From positions 62,001 to 126,000 of the forward strand of contig NZ_FMZB01000009.1 of assembly GCF_900101385.1 (NCBI RefSeq): DNA of 64,000 bases, read 5' to 3'. A program made the translations under genes and the position numbers. The notes under the pieces are model-generated. The model was not told the origin of the DNA. It did no database searches and was given only the letters and a program-made list of their open reading frames with translations. Below, piece after piece: positions 33,336 to 43,300 of the stretch (position 1 is its first letter; every line of letters begins with the position of its first letter). The DNA is from Terribacillus halophilus. GTDB taxonomy: Bacteria > Bacillota > Bacilli > Bacillales > Amphibacillaceae.

Positions 33336-34205
33336 TTAATCTTTGATTGAGATATTATCTTTTGCTAGTTTTGCCAGCGTTTTAACGTTTGTGTTAATTT
33401 CCTCCATCGTCGCTGTCAGCTCTTCGATGGCAGCTGATTGTGTATCCGATTCTGCATTTGCTTCTTGAATCGAATTGCCCAGCTTGCTAATCACCGTCTT
33501 GATTTTTTCTGTGATCTGATGGATCTCCGTTACCTGCTCCTTGGACCCGGCGGCCATCTTGCGAATCTCATCCGCTACTACGCTGAATCCCCGGCCATGT
33601 TCCCCTGCGCGAGCCGATTCAATTGCTGCATTGAGACCAAGCAAGTTACTTTGATCTGCTATACCTTTGACGACATTGGAAACTTCCTCGATGGTATCCA
33701 CGCTCTCCGTAACCTCTGTTGCTTTTTTCGATATGTAAGACATGCCTTCTGCCAAACCGGAAATGGACTGTGCCATATCTTGAATCGTCGCTGTAACGTC
33801 ACCGATAACTCCAGAAAGGTTGGAAGCTATGGTAGATAACTGATTTGCACTTTCAATGCTCAATCCAACACCTACACCGCCAATTACGTTTCCTGCTTCA
33901 TCATGCAACGGTATCGCCCTGGCGATAATATTTACACCGAAAAGCTCCTCTGGCACAACTGCATACTGATTTTTATTCTGACGGATTGCTGCTGCTACGA
34001 TATCCCCATCCATCAATGGATCGCCAGGCGTCACATTCAATGAGAAGGTTTTAGCAGGATAATTGATAATAAGCTTTTCTGTACTGTAAATCCCAATCGT
34101 GACATCTTCATTGATCAGATTCTGAAGAAAAGGCCCTACCTTCACAAAGGCATCCAACATCGGATGCAATGCCTGTTCCGCATGTTCTTGTACTTGCGCG
34201 CTCAT
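33336..34205 (-). CDS. yfmS: Soluble methyl-accepting chemotaxis protein, YfmS-like
   Basis: A 289-residue chemoreceptor without membrane helices. Residues about 10-120 form a sensor domain (VTIGIYSTEKLIINYPAKTF; IARAIPLHDEAGNVIGG). Residues about 130-285 form a short signalling coiled coil with the conserved hairpin LGLNAAIESARAGEHGRGF, which contacts CheA and CheW. It matches B. subtilis YfmS, a cytoplasmic receptor. Its partner gene yfmT follows at once. Together they suggest sensing of a compound, or of the redox or metabolic state, that the dehydrogenase handles. The ribosome site AGGGG is modest. Confidence 0.88.
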   Translation of the reverse strand: MSAQVQEHAEQALHPMLDAFVKVGPFLQNLINEDVTIGIYSTEKLIINYPAKTFSLNVTPGDPLMDGDIVAAAIRQNKNQYAVVPEELFGVNIIARAIPLHDEAGNVIGGVGVGLSIESANQLSTIASNLSGVIGDVTATIQDMAQSISGLAEGMSYISKKATEVTESVDTIEEVSNVVKGIADQSNLLGLNAAIESARAGEHGRGFSVVADEIRKMAAGSKEQVTEIHQITEKIKTVISKLGNSIQEANAESDTQSAAIEELTATMEEINTNVKTLAKLAKDNISIKD

Positions 34206-34342
34206 CAGATCAAGCCCCTATTCATAAATTTTCACTCTATTACTATATATCGGCATTATTCCATATTTGTAAAGTAATATGGTAGAAATGGAGTGCTGAT
34301 TTCACCGGGACTTATCACCTATAGCGGAAAGTTAAATAGATA

Positions 34343-34380
34343 CAAAAACAGAAGCCGACTGATTCAGCTGCCAGCTTCCT
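34343..34380 (-). terminator. Probable hairpin terminator of the chitosanase gene
   Basis: GAAGCTGGC and GTCGGCTTC pair, with two wobbles, around a 10-base loop, followed on the minus strand by TGTTTTTG. It lies about 120 bases past the chitosanase stop. The remainder of the 34206-34498 gap has nothing I can assign. Confidence 0.55.
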
Positions 34381-34498
34381 TCGATCCGTCTTTTTTAATT
34401 CCTAATTACCACATGTAGCCAATGTCAATTTTGTTCGCTAGTTTATCTAGAGTGTGTCAATCATCAATGCCATCGGTAGATACATTATTTGTACACAG

Positions 34499-35338
34499 CT
34501 AATTAATATCCTGTTCACTCAGCCTGAATTCATCACCGTACATTTCCCAATGAATAGGCAAATCAAGTTCAAAATTATCTTGATTTATTAATTGCTCTTG
34601 AAAATTAATCCTGGATAAATCCTGATGTGCCTCCTCTTTAACCATTATCTTTGTTCTGGTTTTTAAGAAAGCTTTTAAATATTCCGCTTCCTTCCCCTTT
34701 TGAGACGGTGACTTACTTACTTTTAGTGCTTCTTTTCTAATCCCATTAAAGCTATCTGGATCTTCACCTGGTCCGTGAACAACAAGCGCATCATAATAAA
34801 TATATTGACCTAATAAACCCAAACCATCTTCTTCAGCAAATTTTATCGCAGGATAAAGATATATTTTGTCGACAATATTATCTTGTGCTTGCATCATTTC
34901 TTTTGTCTGACCGACTTTTTCCCAGTCCTCTTCGAAAGCCGCCCCCAAACCTTCGTGGGAATCAGACCCCTCGACTGCTTCCAAAGGAGACAAGTATTTT
35001 ACCAAGATATTATCAGCAGGTTTTATCTTTTGGTATTCCTTTACTACCTCAAGTAGGTCCCCAGTTCCAGAAGTAAAACCAATAATACCAGCTGTATACC
35101 CCCGGCCATCCTGGATATCCTCCATATATGAATATTGTTCTTCATAATCAGTGGAGGAATTCTCAGCGCTCGAAACAAATGAATAGACAATCTGACGATA
35201 ATACCTATTTTCTATCGTTTTATCAGGGTTCTTCTTCTGCGTATTTATATCGGTATTTCCTTCCTTGCACTGGAAGAAATATATACCTCCAAAAATCACT
35301 AACAATGAAAATAATACATAACTGAATCTCTTTTTCAT
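34499..35338 (-). CDS. csn: GH46 chitosanase, membrane-anchored or exported
   Basis: A 279-residue protein with an N-terminal hydrophobic segment (residues about 5-22, YVLFSLLVIFGGIYFF). The rest matches the chitosanases of family GH46. The catalytic Glu lies in FVSSAENSS and the Asp in MEDIQDGRGYTAG. Further landmarks are GFTSGTGDLLEVVKEY, AQDNIVDKIYLYPAIKFA, YYDALVVHGPGEDPDSF and PIHWEMYGDEF. It cleaves chitosan by the inverting mechanism of the family. The export segment ends FFQC without a canonical lipobox, so it may be a signal anchor or an uncleaved signal. I chose MKKRF at 35338. The gene would easily be left as hypothetical. Confidence 0.82.
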   Translation of the reverse strand: MKKRFSYVLFSLLVIFGGIYFFQCKEGNTDINTQKKNPDKTIENRYYRQIVYSFVSSAENSSTDYEEQYSYMEDIQDGRGYTAGIIGFTSGTGDLLEVVKEYQKIKPADNILVKYLSPLEAVEGSDSHEGLGAAFEEDWEKVGQTKEMMQAQDNIVDKIYLYPAIKFAEEDGLGLLGQYIYYDALVVHGPGEDPDSFNGIRKEALKVSKSPSQKGKEAEYLKAFLKTRTKIMVKEEAHQDLSRINFQEQLINQDNFELDLPIHWEMYGDEFRLSEQDIN

Positions 35339-35487
35339 TCCGACACTTCTTTCTCTCAGCTGCATAACGGGTATTTTTAGAATCCTGAACCCTTTCTTTA
35401 TAGGTGTCTTTATGGAAAAGCCAGTATTTCCTTACAACTGCCTAAGCAAGTACTAGGCTTCAATCATTCATAATGCTCCGTCTTGAA

Positions 35488-35522
35488 CCAAAAAAATCCC
35501 CAATTTAATTGGGAATTTCTTT
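35488..35522 (-). terminator. Hairpin terminator
   Basis: On the minus strand TCCCAATT and AATTGGGGA form a stem followed by TTTTTTT, downstream of the small membrane protein and acetyltransferase genes. Confidence 0.8.
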
Positions 35523-35566
35523 TGTCTTGGTCTAAAAGGTCCTACTCCTGATCAGTGCTGACCCTA

Positions 35567-35755
35567 TCATATTCTCTTATTATTGCGAGCTTTTACAATC
35601 CGCCAATAACCGATTTGGAAAAGTACTATCCCTATTATGATAATTGCTATACCACAAATAATCGCAAACATATCATCAATACGCCAGAACAAAATCAATA
35701 GGATTCCGACTAACTCCAATAGTACGCCTGCTATTAGCAGCCATTTATTCATCAT
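35567..35755 (-). CDS. Small two-helix membrane protein
   Basis: A 62-residue protein made of two membrane helices (WLLIAGVLLELVGILLILFW; MFAIICGIAIIIIGIVLFQI) with a short loop and a basic tail ARNNKRI. AAAGGAGAGGG precedes two adjacent ATGs, and the gene begins 11 bases past the acetyltransferase stop, so they are probably co-transcribed. Function unknown. Confidence 0.65.
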   Translation of the reverse strand: MMNKWLLIAGVLLELVGILLILFWRIDDMFAIICGIAIIIIGIVLFQIGYWRIVKARNNKRI

Positions 35756-35766
35756 TTCCCTCTCCT

Positions 35767-36291
35767 TTACATGAGGTCCCGAGGGTTAATGATAGCAAGA
35801 GTTTGATGATCTTGCCACTTTCCATTGATTTTGACATTTTGTATAGCAATACCTTCTTTATGGAATCCTGCCTTTTGCAGCACTTTGATCGATCCGATAT
35901 TATGCGGCATGACACCCGCTTCCAGCCGATGAAATTCCAATTCATCGAAAGCGATATCGACTACCTGACGAACCGCTTCCGTCATATATCCTTTACCGTT
36001 CTGCACTTTATCCAAGAAATAACCAATCCAGCAGCTTTGCAGATTCTCACGTACCACTTCCGATAACAATACAATACCGATGATTTTACTGTCCAAAAGA
36101 ATCACATAATGATATCCGGTATCCTCGCCGGCTGATGCAATTGCCCGATTGATACGCTCACTTTGCCCAGCCAGTGTATAGAAATCCTTTTCGCGCTTAC
36201 CTGTATAAAGCTGAAAGAATTCCTTATTACGCAGTTCCAGTGATAAGAGCTCTGCTGCATCCTGTTCTTTGACTAACCGCACTTCAATCAT
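35767..36291 (-). CDS. GNAT acetyltransferase, RimJ/RimL-like
   Basis: A 174-residue GNAT enzyme. LVKEQDAAELLSLELRNKEF is the first strand and helix; IGIVLLSEVV forms the central strands, and the acetyl-CoA loop is VQNGKGYMTEAVRQVVDIAF. The C-terminal part contains LEAGVMPHNIGSIKVLQKAG. It resembles ribosomal-protein or small-molecule N-acetyltransferases; the substrate is unknown. The ATG at 36291 has AAGGAGG 11 bases upstream; an in-frame ATG 24 bases earlier lies before that site and would not use it. Confidence 0.8.
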   Translation of the reverse strand: MIEVRLVKEQDAAELLSLELRNKEFFQLYTGKREKDFYTLAGQSERINRAIASAGEDTGYHYVILLDSKIIGIVLLSEVVRENLQSCWIGYFLDKVQNGKGYMTEAVRQVVDIAFDELEFHRLEAGVMPHNIGSIKVLQKAGFHKEGIAIQNVKINGKWQDHQTLAIINPRDLM

Positions 36292-36417
36292 TGCTGCTTC
36301 CGCCTCCTTATCCATCCACAAGCCCACCCTCCACCCCAACCAGCGAATGTGACTTAAATGAAAGTGTCCAGGGTAATGCCATCGGTACCTTTGAATCGTT
36401 TCGTCTTGCAACCCTCG

Positions 36418-36600
36418 TCAATACTCTTTTTTCCGTACAAAGCGGAGCACATAAGCAGCTAGCGAGAGCACAATTGCTGCACATATCAAAAGATCCGGTA
36501 TCCACAGGACATATCCATCGAGATTTGGCCGGATTCCAATCAGATAGATAACTGCAAATACCCAAAAACCTATTTCCTTCAACACTTGGATTGTCCGCAA
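36418..36600 (-). CDS. Small membrane protein, TTG start
   Basis: A 60-residue protein with two hydrophobic helices (IGFWVFAVIYLIGIRP; LWIPDLLICAAIVLSLAAYV) and the basic end RFVRKKEY. AGGAGG lies 9 bases before a TTG start codon, which supports translation even without ATG. It is divergent from the pabBC gene. Function unknown. Confidence 0.55.
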   Translation of the reverse strand: MRTIQVLKEIGFWVFAVIYLIGIRPNLDGYVLWIPDLLICAAIVLSLAAYVLRFVRKKEY

Positions 36601-36737
36601 CTTGCAACTCCTCCTGTGATCTTATACATCTGATACGGAAAATTTATGGAAATGGTTTCAATTATTACACTATTTCAATTTGCTGTTCCGGAAATTCGCT
36701 ATGTGAGATACTAGGAAGGCAGGAAAGGAGATGTTCC

Positions 36738-38471
36738 ATGTACGCTTATTTCAATTTTGCTGATGCAGATGGACAGACCCGGCATCGGCGATTCACGGGG
36801 CAGCATACATTGCTGACTGCCCGCACAATAGAAGAAGTCATACCCTGTCTCGAGCAGGTGCAAGCATATACAAAAAGAGGATTCTACGCAGCTGGCTACC
36901 TTTCTTATGAGGCTGCAGGAGCATTTGATTCTAGCTATGCCACAGTCGAAGGATCAGCGCTGCCGCTTTTGCAATTTGGTATCTATAAAAGTTTTGGTGA
37001 ACAACAGCCTTGCGTAACGGATGCTGCAGTTGAAAAACTGAATTGGGTGCCAGCCATCCAAAAAACAGTGTATGAGCAGGCTATTCAGACTATCAAAGAG
37101 GAGATTGCTGCCGGGAATACCTATCAAACGAATTACACAATGCGTCTGCGTACCCGTTTTACAGGTGATCCTGCTGCTCTTTTCCGCCAGATGCAGCGTG
37201 CGCAGCGTGCTGATTATACTGCCTATCTTGCTTGGGAAGATATGGCGGTGCTATCTGCTTCTCCTGAGTTATTTTTCCGCTGGGATGGCAAACGTATCAC
37301 CACGAAGCCAATGAAAGGTACGATCAAACGCGGGGTTGCATACGAGCAGGATCTAAAACAGCGGGAAACCCTCGCAGCATCCGTTAAGGATCGTGCTGAA
37401 AATGTCATGATTGTCGATCTTTTGCGCAATGATATCAGCCGGGTTGCCAAGCTTGGTACTGTCCGCGTCCCGGCTTTATATACAATTGAGAAATACCCGA
37501 CTGTCTACCAGATGACCTCAACTGTCGAAGCGGAAACCTTACCAAACACAACGATTATCGATATCATGCGTGCACTTTTTCCATGCGGGTCGATCACAGG
37601 TGCTCCCAAAGCAAGCACGATGAAAGTCATCTCTGAAATCGAACCGGAACCACGTGAAGTCTATTGCGGCGCCATCGGCTATATCGAGCCAAACGGTGAG
37701 GCTGTCTTTAATGTGCCCATCCGCACAGCGATAGTCAATAAAACTAACCAGCAGGCTACCTATAGCGTCGGCGGAGGCATCACCTGGGACTCCACTGCCG
37801 ATGGAGAGTACGAGGAAGCTATCGCCAAATCGTCGGTGCTGCAGGAACAACTTCCTGACTTCGAACTGCTGGAAACAATCGCGTATGAAGATGGTGCTTT
37901 CGTGTTAGAGGATAGACATATTCATCGTCTGGTACAGTCAGCAGATTATTTCAGTATTCCAATCGAGGAAGCAGAGGTCCAGAATCTCTTGCGTAAACAT
38001 CAAGCAGCGTATCCGGGACAATCCCATCGGATACGAATTTTAGCTGATCAACGCGGAAAGCTAGAACTTTTTTATAGTGCGATGCCAGCTCCAATAAAAG
38101 GTAAGCAAAAATTCGCATCGGCTGCCACACCTATCGACAAGACAAATCGATACTATTATCACAAGACGACTCATCGTAAAATATACGAAGATTACAAGAT
38201 GGAGGAGCCAGATGTTTTTGACACGCTGCTCTGGAATGAAGCAGGCGAGCTGACGGAATTCACGATCGGCAATCTCGTCATGGAGCTGGATGGCAAACTG
38301 CTTACACCTCCATTGGCCTGTGGCTTGCTGCCAGGCACATTGCGGGAAGAATTAACGGTAAAAGGTACGATCAAAGAAGCTGTCTTGACGAAAAACGATC
38401 TCCAAGCTGCCTCACGCATCTGGCTGATCAATAGTGTCCGCGGCTGGGTGGAAATGGAGCCCGTCGATTAA
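36738..38471 (+). CDS. pabBC: Fused aminodeoxychorismate synthase (PabB) and aminodeoxychorismate lyase (PabC)
   Basis: A 577-residue fusion. Residues about 110-370 are the chorismate-binding synthase domain with TYQTNYTMRLRTRF, DLLRNDISRVAKLG, FPCGSITGAPK and YSVGGGITWDS. Residues about 385-577 are a class IV aminotransferase domain, the lyase, with the pyridoxal-phosphate Lys in KTTHRK, LLWNEAGELTEFTIGN and CGLLPGTLREEL. Together they convert chorismate to p-aminobenzoate for folate, with a glutamine amidotransferase (PabA) supplied elsewhere. I start at 36738, where AAAGGAG has an 8-base spacing. Similar fusions occur in many bacteria. Confidence 0.88.
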   Translation: MYAYFNFADADGQTRHRRFTGQHTLLTARTIEEVIPCLEQVQAYTKRGFYAAGYLSYEAAGAFDSSYATVEGSALPLLQFGIYKSFGEQQPCVTDAAVEKLNWVPAIQKTVYEQAIQTIKEEIAAGNTYQTNYTMRLRTRFTGDPAALFRQMQRAQRADYTAYLAWEDMAVLSASPELFFRWDGKRITTKPMKGTIKRGVAYEQDLKQRETLAASVKDRAENVMIVDLLRNDISRVAKLGTVRVPALYTIEKYPTVYQMTSTVEAETLPNTTIIDIMRALFPCGSITGAPKASTMKVISEIEPEPREVYCGAIGYIEPNGEAVFNVPIRTAIVNKTNQQATYSVGGGITWDSTADGEYEEAIAKSSVLQEQLPDFELLETIAYEDGAFVLEDRHIHRLVQSADYFSIPIEEAEVQNLLRKHQAAYPGQSHRIRILADQRGKLELFYSAMPAPIKGKQKFASAATPIDKTNRYYYHKTTHRKIYEDYKMEEPDVFDTLLWNEAGELTEFTIGNLVMELDGKLLTPPLACGLLPGTLREELTVKGTIKEAVLTKNDLQAASRIWLINSVRGWVEMEPVD

Positions 38472-38486
38472 GGACGGGCTGCTTTT
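38457..38486 (+). terminator. Hairpin terminator of pabBC
   Basis: AGCCCGTC and GACGGGCT around a 7-base loop, followed by GCTTTTCTT. The stem spans the overlapping stop codons of this gene and the convergent methyltransferase gene. Confidence 0.75.
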
Positions 38487-39214
38487 CTTGCCTTCAAAAT
38501 CAAAAAAGATGGACGGCGCAGCTCATGTTCGATGCGCGGAAGCTTAGCAATTGCTGCTTTATCCGGAATCGGTTCGATTACTTCTTCCAGACTGAAACCA
38601 TTCCGGATAAGTCCATTGCATAACGCCGCAATCGATCGATGGTAGTAAATCACTCCGTCCACATACCATTTTGTCTCGCGCCTGCCTTGCTCGTGATAGT
38701 TGTCAACGGCGAAATGGAGCCGGTTCCCTTCTGCATCCGTGATCCATTTATCGCCTTCTTTTCTGGCAGTGCCGATTGGATGCTCGGTGGAAAACAAGAG
38801 GATAGCCCCTTCTTTCAAGGCAGCATGGATGGATTGGATGACTGCTTCATAGCCTGCAACGTAATGCATCACAAGTGAACTGACGGCAATATCGTAGCTT
38901 TCGCTTGCCATCACCGCATCCTCCAAAGCTGTCTGAACGTATTCAATTGCGGGGTGGGAATTTCTATTTTTCGCTTCCTGCAGCATGTTACTGGATGGAT
39001 CAATCGCTGTCACACTTGCTGCTCCTTGCTCTGCACAATACCTTGCCAAGTCTCCCATGCCACAACCGATGTCCAGGACACGTTTGCCCTTCAAGTCGGG
39101 CAGCATCCGTTTGATTTCCGGCTGTTCCAGAAGTTCATTGTAATTCACCGGATCTTCCCGAAGAGCCTTGTAATTAGTAAAAAACACCTCATTGTCATAA
39201 ATATTCTGCTTCAT
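38468..39214 (-). CDS. Class I SAM-dependent methyltransferase
   Basis: A 248-residue methyltransferase. Motif I is VLDIGCGMGDLARYCAEQGA near residue 45, then VTAIDPSSNMLQEAK (motif II), YDIAVSSLVMHYV (motif IV) and LKEGAILLFSTEHPIG. The N-terminus (NEVFFTNYKALREDPVNYNE) is typical of the small-molecule methyltransferase group in Bacilli. Substrate unknown. It converges with pabBC and their stop codons overlap by 4 bases. AGGAGG precedes the ATG. Confidence 0.83.
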   Translation of the reverse strand: MKQNIYDNEVFFTNYKALREDPVNYNELLEQPEIKRMLPDLKGKRVLDIGCGMGDLARYCAEQGAASVTAIDPSSNMLQEAKNRNSHPAIEYVQTALEDAVMASESYDIAVSSLVMHYVAGYEAVIQSIHAALKEGAILLFSTEHPIGTARKEGDKWITDAEGNRLHFAVDNYHEQGRRETKWYVDGVIYYHRSIAALCNGLIRNGFSLEEVIEPIPDKAAIAKLPRIEHELRRPSFLILKARKAARP

Positions 39215-39337
39215 GATATCGCCTCCTAATCTATAATCGAATACAATTCCATTTTGGTATCAAATAAAAAAAATACTAGACTTATAATTCTGACTTTTGT
39301 ATCATTTAGATTGAGGCGTATCTGCTTCAAGTAATAA

Positions 39338-39366
39338 AAAAGATCACCATCGTGACCTTTTCAAGA
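39338..39366 (-). terminator. Hairpin terminator of the MerR-like gene
   Basis: On the minus strand AAGGTCAC and GTGATCTT pair with one mismatch around a 4-base loop and run into TTTTTT, overlapping the gene's last codons. Confidence 0.7.
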
Positions 39367-39780
39367 TTTATCCTTCAGCTTCTCCATCTCTTTTTTCATC
39401 TGTTTCTTCACCTGCTTGAACAGCTTTTCACGCTCTTTCTTCACTGCTTTTTTCACTGCTTGCGAGATGAGCTTCTCCAATTCCTCCGAGGTTATATCCA
39501 GCTTTTTAGTTTCTGCCTTTTGCTCTTTTGTCTGGCTATGCCCAGTCAGCTGCTGGATCGCATCAGCGAATGACAGTTTTTCTCCAAGCAATCTCTTTAG
39601 TTCTTCCAAAGTAGCAATGTCTTGTTCCGTATAAATCCGCTGCCCTTTCTCATTTCGTTCGAATAAATAATGGGCACCTTCCAATGCAATCGCCCATCTT
39701 CTGAGCGTCGAGGTTGTTACATCCAATGAAGCAGCCAGATCCTTTGCTGTATACTGCATTTCTTGCGTGGACAAATACAT
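39361..39780 (-). CDS. MerR-like DNA-binding protein with coiled-coil tail
   Basis: A 139-residue protein. The N-terminal MerR-type winged helix reads YTAKDLAASLDVTTSTLRRW and QRIYTEQDIATLEELKRLL. The C-terminal half, from about residue 85, is a strongly basic coiled coil (AVKKAVKKEREKLFKQVKKQ). This layout is like RacA-type or DUF3967 proteins of Bacillus and some plasmid-partition adaptors, not classical metal-sensing MerR proteins. It may bind chromosomal sites or be a regulator. AAGGGGG precedes the ATG. Confidence 0.7.
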   Translation of the reverse strand: MYLSTQEMQYTAKDLAASLDVTTSTLRRWAIALEGAHYLFERNEKGQRIYTEQDIATLEELKRLLGEKLSFADAIQQLTGHSQTKEQKAETKKLDITSEELEKLISQAVKKAVKKEREKLFKQVKKQMKKEMEKLKDKS

Positions 39781-39858
39781 TCCCCCTTAGCGTATGTATA
39801 CTGGAAACACTTTCCTAAAGTATACTATAGAAAAGGTAGTTTCCAAAGCCCTGATAAC

Positions 39859-40296
39859 CTATGGAAGTCCGTTCCATTTTCGGACCGCCCAGGCCTGGTG
39901 CTCATGTAACAATCCGCTTGCAGCTTCATCAGGCGGCAGCCAAATCAGCTCATGATCTTCCTCCACTGGCTCCATTTCTTTTAATCCGGGCGTACAGCTA
40001 AAAAAAGACGCTATATTCTGTATGTACTGACTACCATCCCTTGACTGGAAAAATTGTGTCGCTTCACATAGGAATGATGGCTTGCTAATCGAATATCCTG
40101 TTTCTTCCATGACCTCTCTCCTCAGGGTTTCCAACTCATTCTCTTCCTTTTCCATCCCTCCCCCTGGCAGAAAAAGCAACTTGTCGTATGTTCTTTGGAT
40201 CACGCCTATTCTGCTGGAATGGTCGTACATTATCCCATATACCGCCAGCCTTTTTATATACTTTTGGTCAGGCTCTTTTGTACCGAACAGATGCAT
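39859..40296 (-). CDS. Nudix hydrolase
   Basis: A 145-residue Nudix protein. The Nudix box is GGMEKEENELETLRREVMEE plus TGY, with the metal-binding Glu residues intact. The nucleotide-diphosphate substrate cannot be told; it might be an (oxidised) NTP or a sugar nucleotide. The ATG at 40296 has AAGGAG 8 bases upstream and is preferred to an in-frame ATG 18 bases earlier. Confidence 0.85.
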   Translation of the reverse strand: MHLFGTKEPDQKYIKRLAVYGIMYDHSSRIGVIQRTYDKLLFLPGGGMEKEENELETLRREVMEETGYSISKPSFLCEATQFFQSRDGSQYIQNIASFFSCTPGLKEMEPVEEDHELIWLPPDEAASGLLHEHQAWAVRKWNGLP

Positions 40297-40333
40297 AGTC
40301 TCTCTCCTTATCATTGGTAAACGTAGTATACAG

Positions 40334-40366
40334 CAAAAAAGAAAAGCCCATAAAGGACTTTTCTCA
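40334..40366 (-). terminator. Hairpin terminator of the mannosidase operon
   Basis: On the minus strand AAAAGTCC and GGGCTTTT pair with one wobble around a 5-base loop and lead into CTTTTTTG, right after the mannosidase stop. Confidence 0.75.
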
Positions 40367-43300
40367 GGATTTGGATAGACGAATCGTCTTTATCTCATAG
40401 GGAGTGAAGGATAACGCTATCTTACCTTTGTTAGGTTTTTTGTCTATTACTCTTTCCCGCAGATCGCATTCCTGCCAGCTCGTATACGCGAAGGCAAGCT
40501 GTATTATTACCTCCTGTGATCCCCCTGTGTATTCATGGAAGCGGATGATGATGTCGTCATTATCCTCCGCTTTTTTGATTGCATCGAGCTGTACATATGG
40601 ATTATCAATAACAAATAGTTTTTCCAGGCTTTCCTTTTTACCTCCGCTGTATACTTGGAACGGCTGATTGAGCTTCCAAGCTTCCTGTACCGTATTTGCT
40701 TCCACCCATCCTTTTTCATGCGGATAAAGGGAATACGTAAAGAAGTGGCGGCCTTGATCTTGCTCGATATCCGGTGCGATTGCGGATTTTAGCAAGGACA
40801 GGCGAATCGTATGATCTTTGATATCGTGTCCATACTTGCCATCATTCAGCAAGCTGACCCCATAATTCTGCTCGGAGAAATCCACCCATTGATGGGCAAC
40901 CGATTCAAACCTAGCTACATCCCAGGAAGTGTTCCAATGTGTCGGCCGCTTGACGTTGCCATATTGGATATCATACGTTGCTTCCGTAGCCCTGATCCGG
41001 ACAGGGAAGGCCACTTTCAATAATTGCTGCCGTTCATGCCAATCCACTTCTGTCTTAAAATCGATCACCTTCCGATTGCGATAGAAAATGATATCTTGAT
41101 GGATCGTCGAACTGCCATAATGCCAGTTTGCTTCCATGACAAGCTGGAGCGGCCCTGCTTCTTTCAAAGTAAAATCAAGCAGATTCGTAATCTCCTTCTT
41201 TTTCTCCTGATAGAACAAATCAATATCCCAGGCATCATAATCTAGCGGCTTATCCTCAAACACCTGAAATACATTTCCGGATTCTGATTTTGCTATGACA
41301 TGCCTTTTTGCTTTTATATCAAACAATGACTCAATCTGACCATAATCATTGAATTTCACTTCATAGAACGGGGTTACCAGCTCGCGATTCTTCCATTCGA
41401 ACCACTCTTCCTCTGATTCTGAATTTGCCTTTTCAGTATTCAGATAGATTTGTTTACAACCCGTCCCCGGAACCGCCGGGACATCGACCAGCCAGCCGGC
41501 CTTGTGCTTTTGGGCCAGCAAAACATCCCCGTCTTCATCCTCCCATACACCTGAATCCTCTGTATTTATTTTCACGATACCGTCTAATTCCCATGACGAG
41601 GAATTGACGATACTCCATGTGTGGTTCTTATCTGCAGTCAGTTCATCTGCTGCCCCTTTTTGTAACGTTTGAAGCTTTGCATATGCATCCTCATATTCCA
41701 TCTTGCTGTCCTCATACACTTCCCGAATGGACGAGCCGGGAATGATATCGTGGAATTGGTTGCGCAATACGGTCCGCCATACTTCTTCCAGTGTAAGGGA
41801 TGGGTATTTTAGAAAGTCATCTGCCTGTATCGCTTTGAAGACATGGAGGAATTCCATTTCACGCAATTCCAATTCCATTTTTCGATTCATTTTTTTATTG
41901 TAAGCCTGGCTTGTATAGGTGCCTCGGTGATACTCCAAGTATAGCTCCCCATCCCAAACCGGCATGAATTCCGATGTATGCTGGGTTTGGTGATGCAGCG
42001 ATTCAAAGTAACTTTTCACATCGCCTGTTTTGACGTTCGGCAATCCTGGTATCCGATCCAGTCTCCGCCTCATCTCGAGCATCGTCCTATTGACGCCGCC
42101 ACCGCCATCCCCATATCCATAGGAAAGGAGCAGCTCCTTTGCAAGTGCTTTATTTTTATAGTTATCCCAAGTACCTGTTACGGTATCTGGCAGAATTTGA
42201 CCATTATAAGTGGCGAACCAGGTGTTTTCCCTTGGGGATGGATCCGGCGTCGTGATGAATTGCGTCAGGACTTCACTTCCATCCATACCACGCCATGTGA
42301 ATGTATCATTCGGCATCCGATTGAATTGGTTCCAGCTGATTTTTGATGTCAGGAAGGTCTTGATTCCTGCTTTCGAAAGGATTTGCGGCAAGGCCCAGGA
42401 ATAGCCGAACACATCCGGCAGCCACAGATAATGTACGTCTTTTCCGAATTCTTCCTGAATGAACTTGGCTCCCTGCAGGATCTGACGCACCAGGGATTCT
42501 CCTGAAGGCAAGTTGCAATCAGCCTCCAGCCACATCGCGCCATCCACTTCCCACTGCCCTTCGGCGATTTTCTCTTTAATCTGGGCGTACAATTCCGGGA
42601 AGTCTTGTTTCACATAACTATAAAGCTGTGGCTGTGTTTGCAGGAATGTATAGTCTGGATATTTCTCCATCAGACGCAAAACGGTGGAAAACGAACGGCC
42701 TGCTTTTTCCCTTGTATGTTTCAGACGCCAGAGCCACGCCACATCGATATGGGTATGGCCGATACAGCGAATGGTAATTGGTGATGTGCTGTCCATAGCA
42801 TCCAGCTGCTCCTGAAGGTGATCATTTGCTTCATAGACAGACTGATAGAATGCGTCGCTGCCTGGTAAGCTCCAGTCAATCAATCGGATGGTATGGTCCA
42901 ACAGTGATAAAAGCTGGACACGTTCTGCGGCATTTTCGTCCAGTATTCGTATCGTTTCTAAAATGGCGAAAGCCGTATAATATAAATCATCTGCTTGTTC
43001 ATCGAAAACAGCTAGTTCAGCCTGTTTCAATTGATGCTCCTGATCTATCCTTTTACCGCCCCCTTCCAAGCCGGACCAAAGACGAAATGCCAGGAAGATA
43101 GAATCACCATGCCAATCATCCTCAAAGAATAATTCCTGATGATTGGAATCCACCGCTTGATGCATCACATTGTTCACATAACACTGTGATTCAAATCCTG
43201 AATTCCCTCCGCCGCCGGTTTTGCCGAAATCGAATAAACCAACGACCTGCTTTCCTGCCCACTTATCCGGAAGTTCGATTTCCTTTGCCAGCCAAAGATA

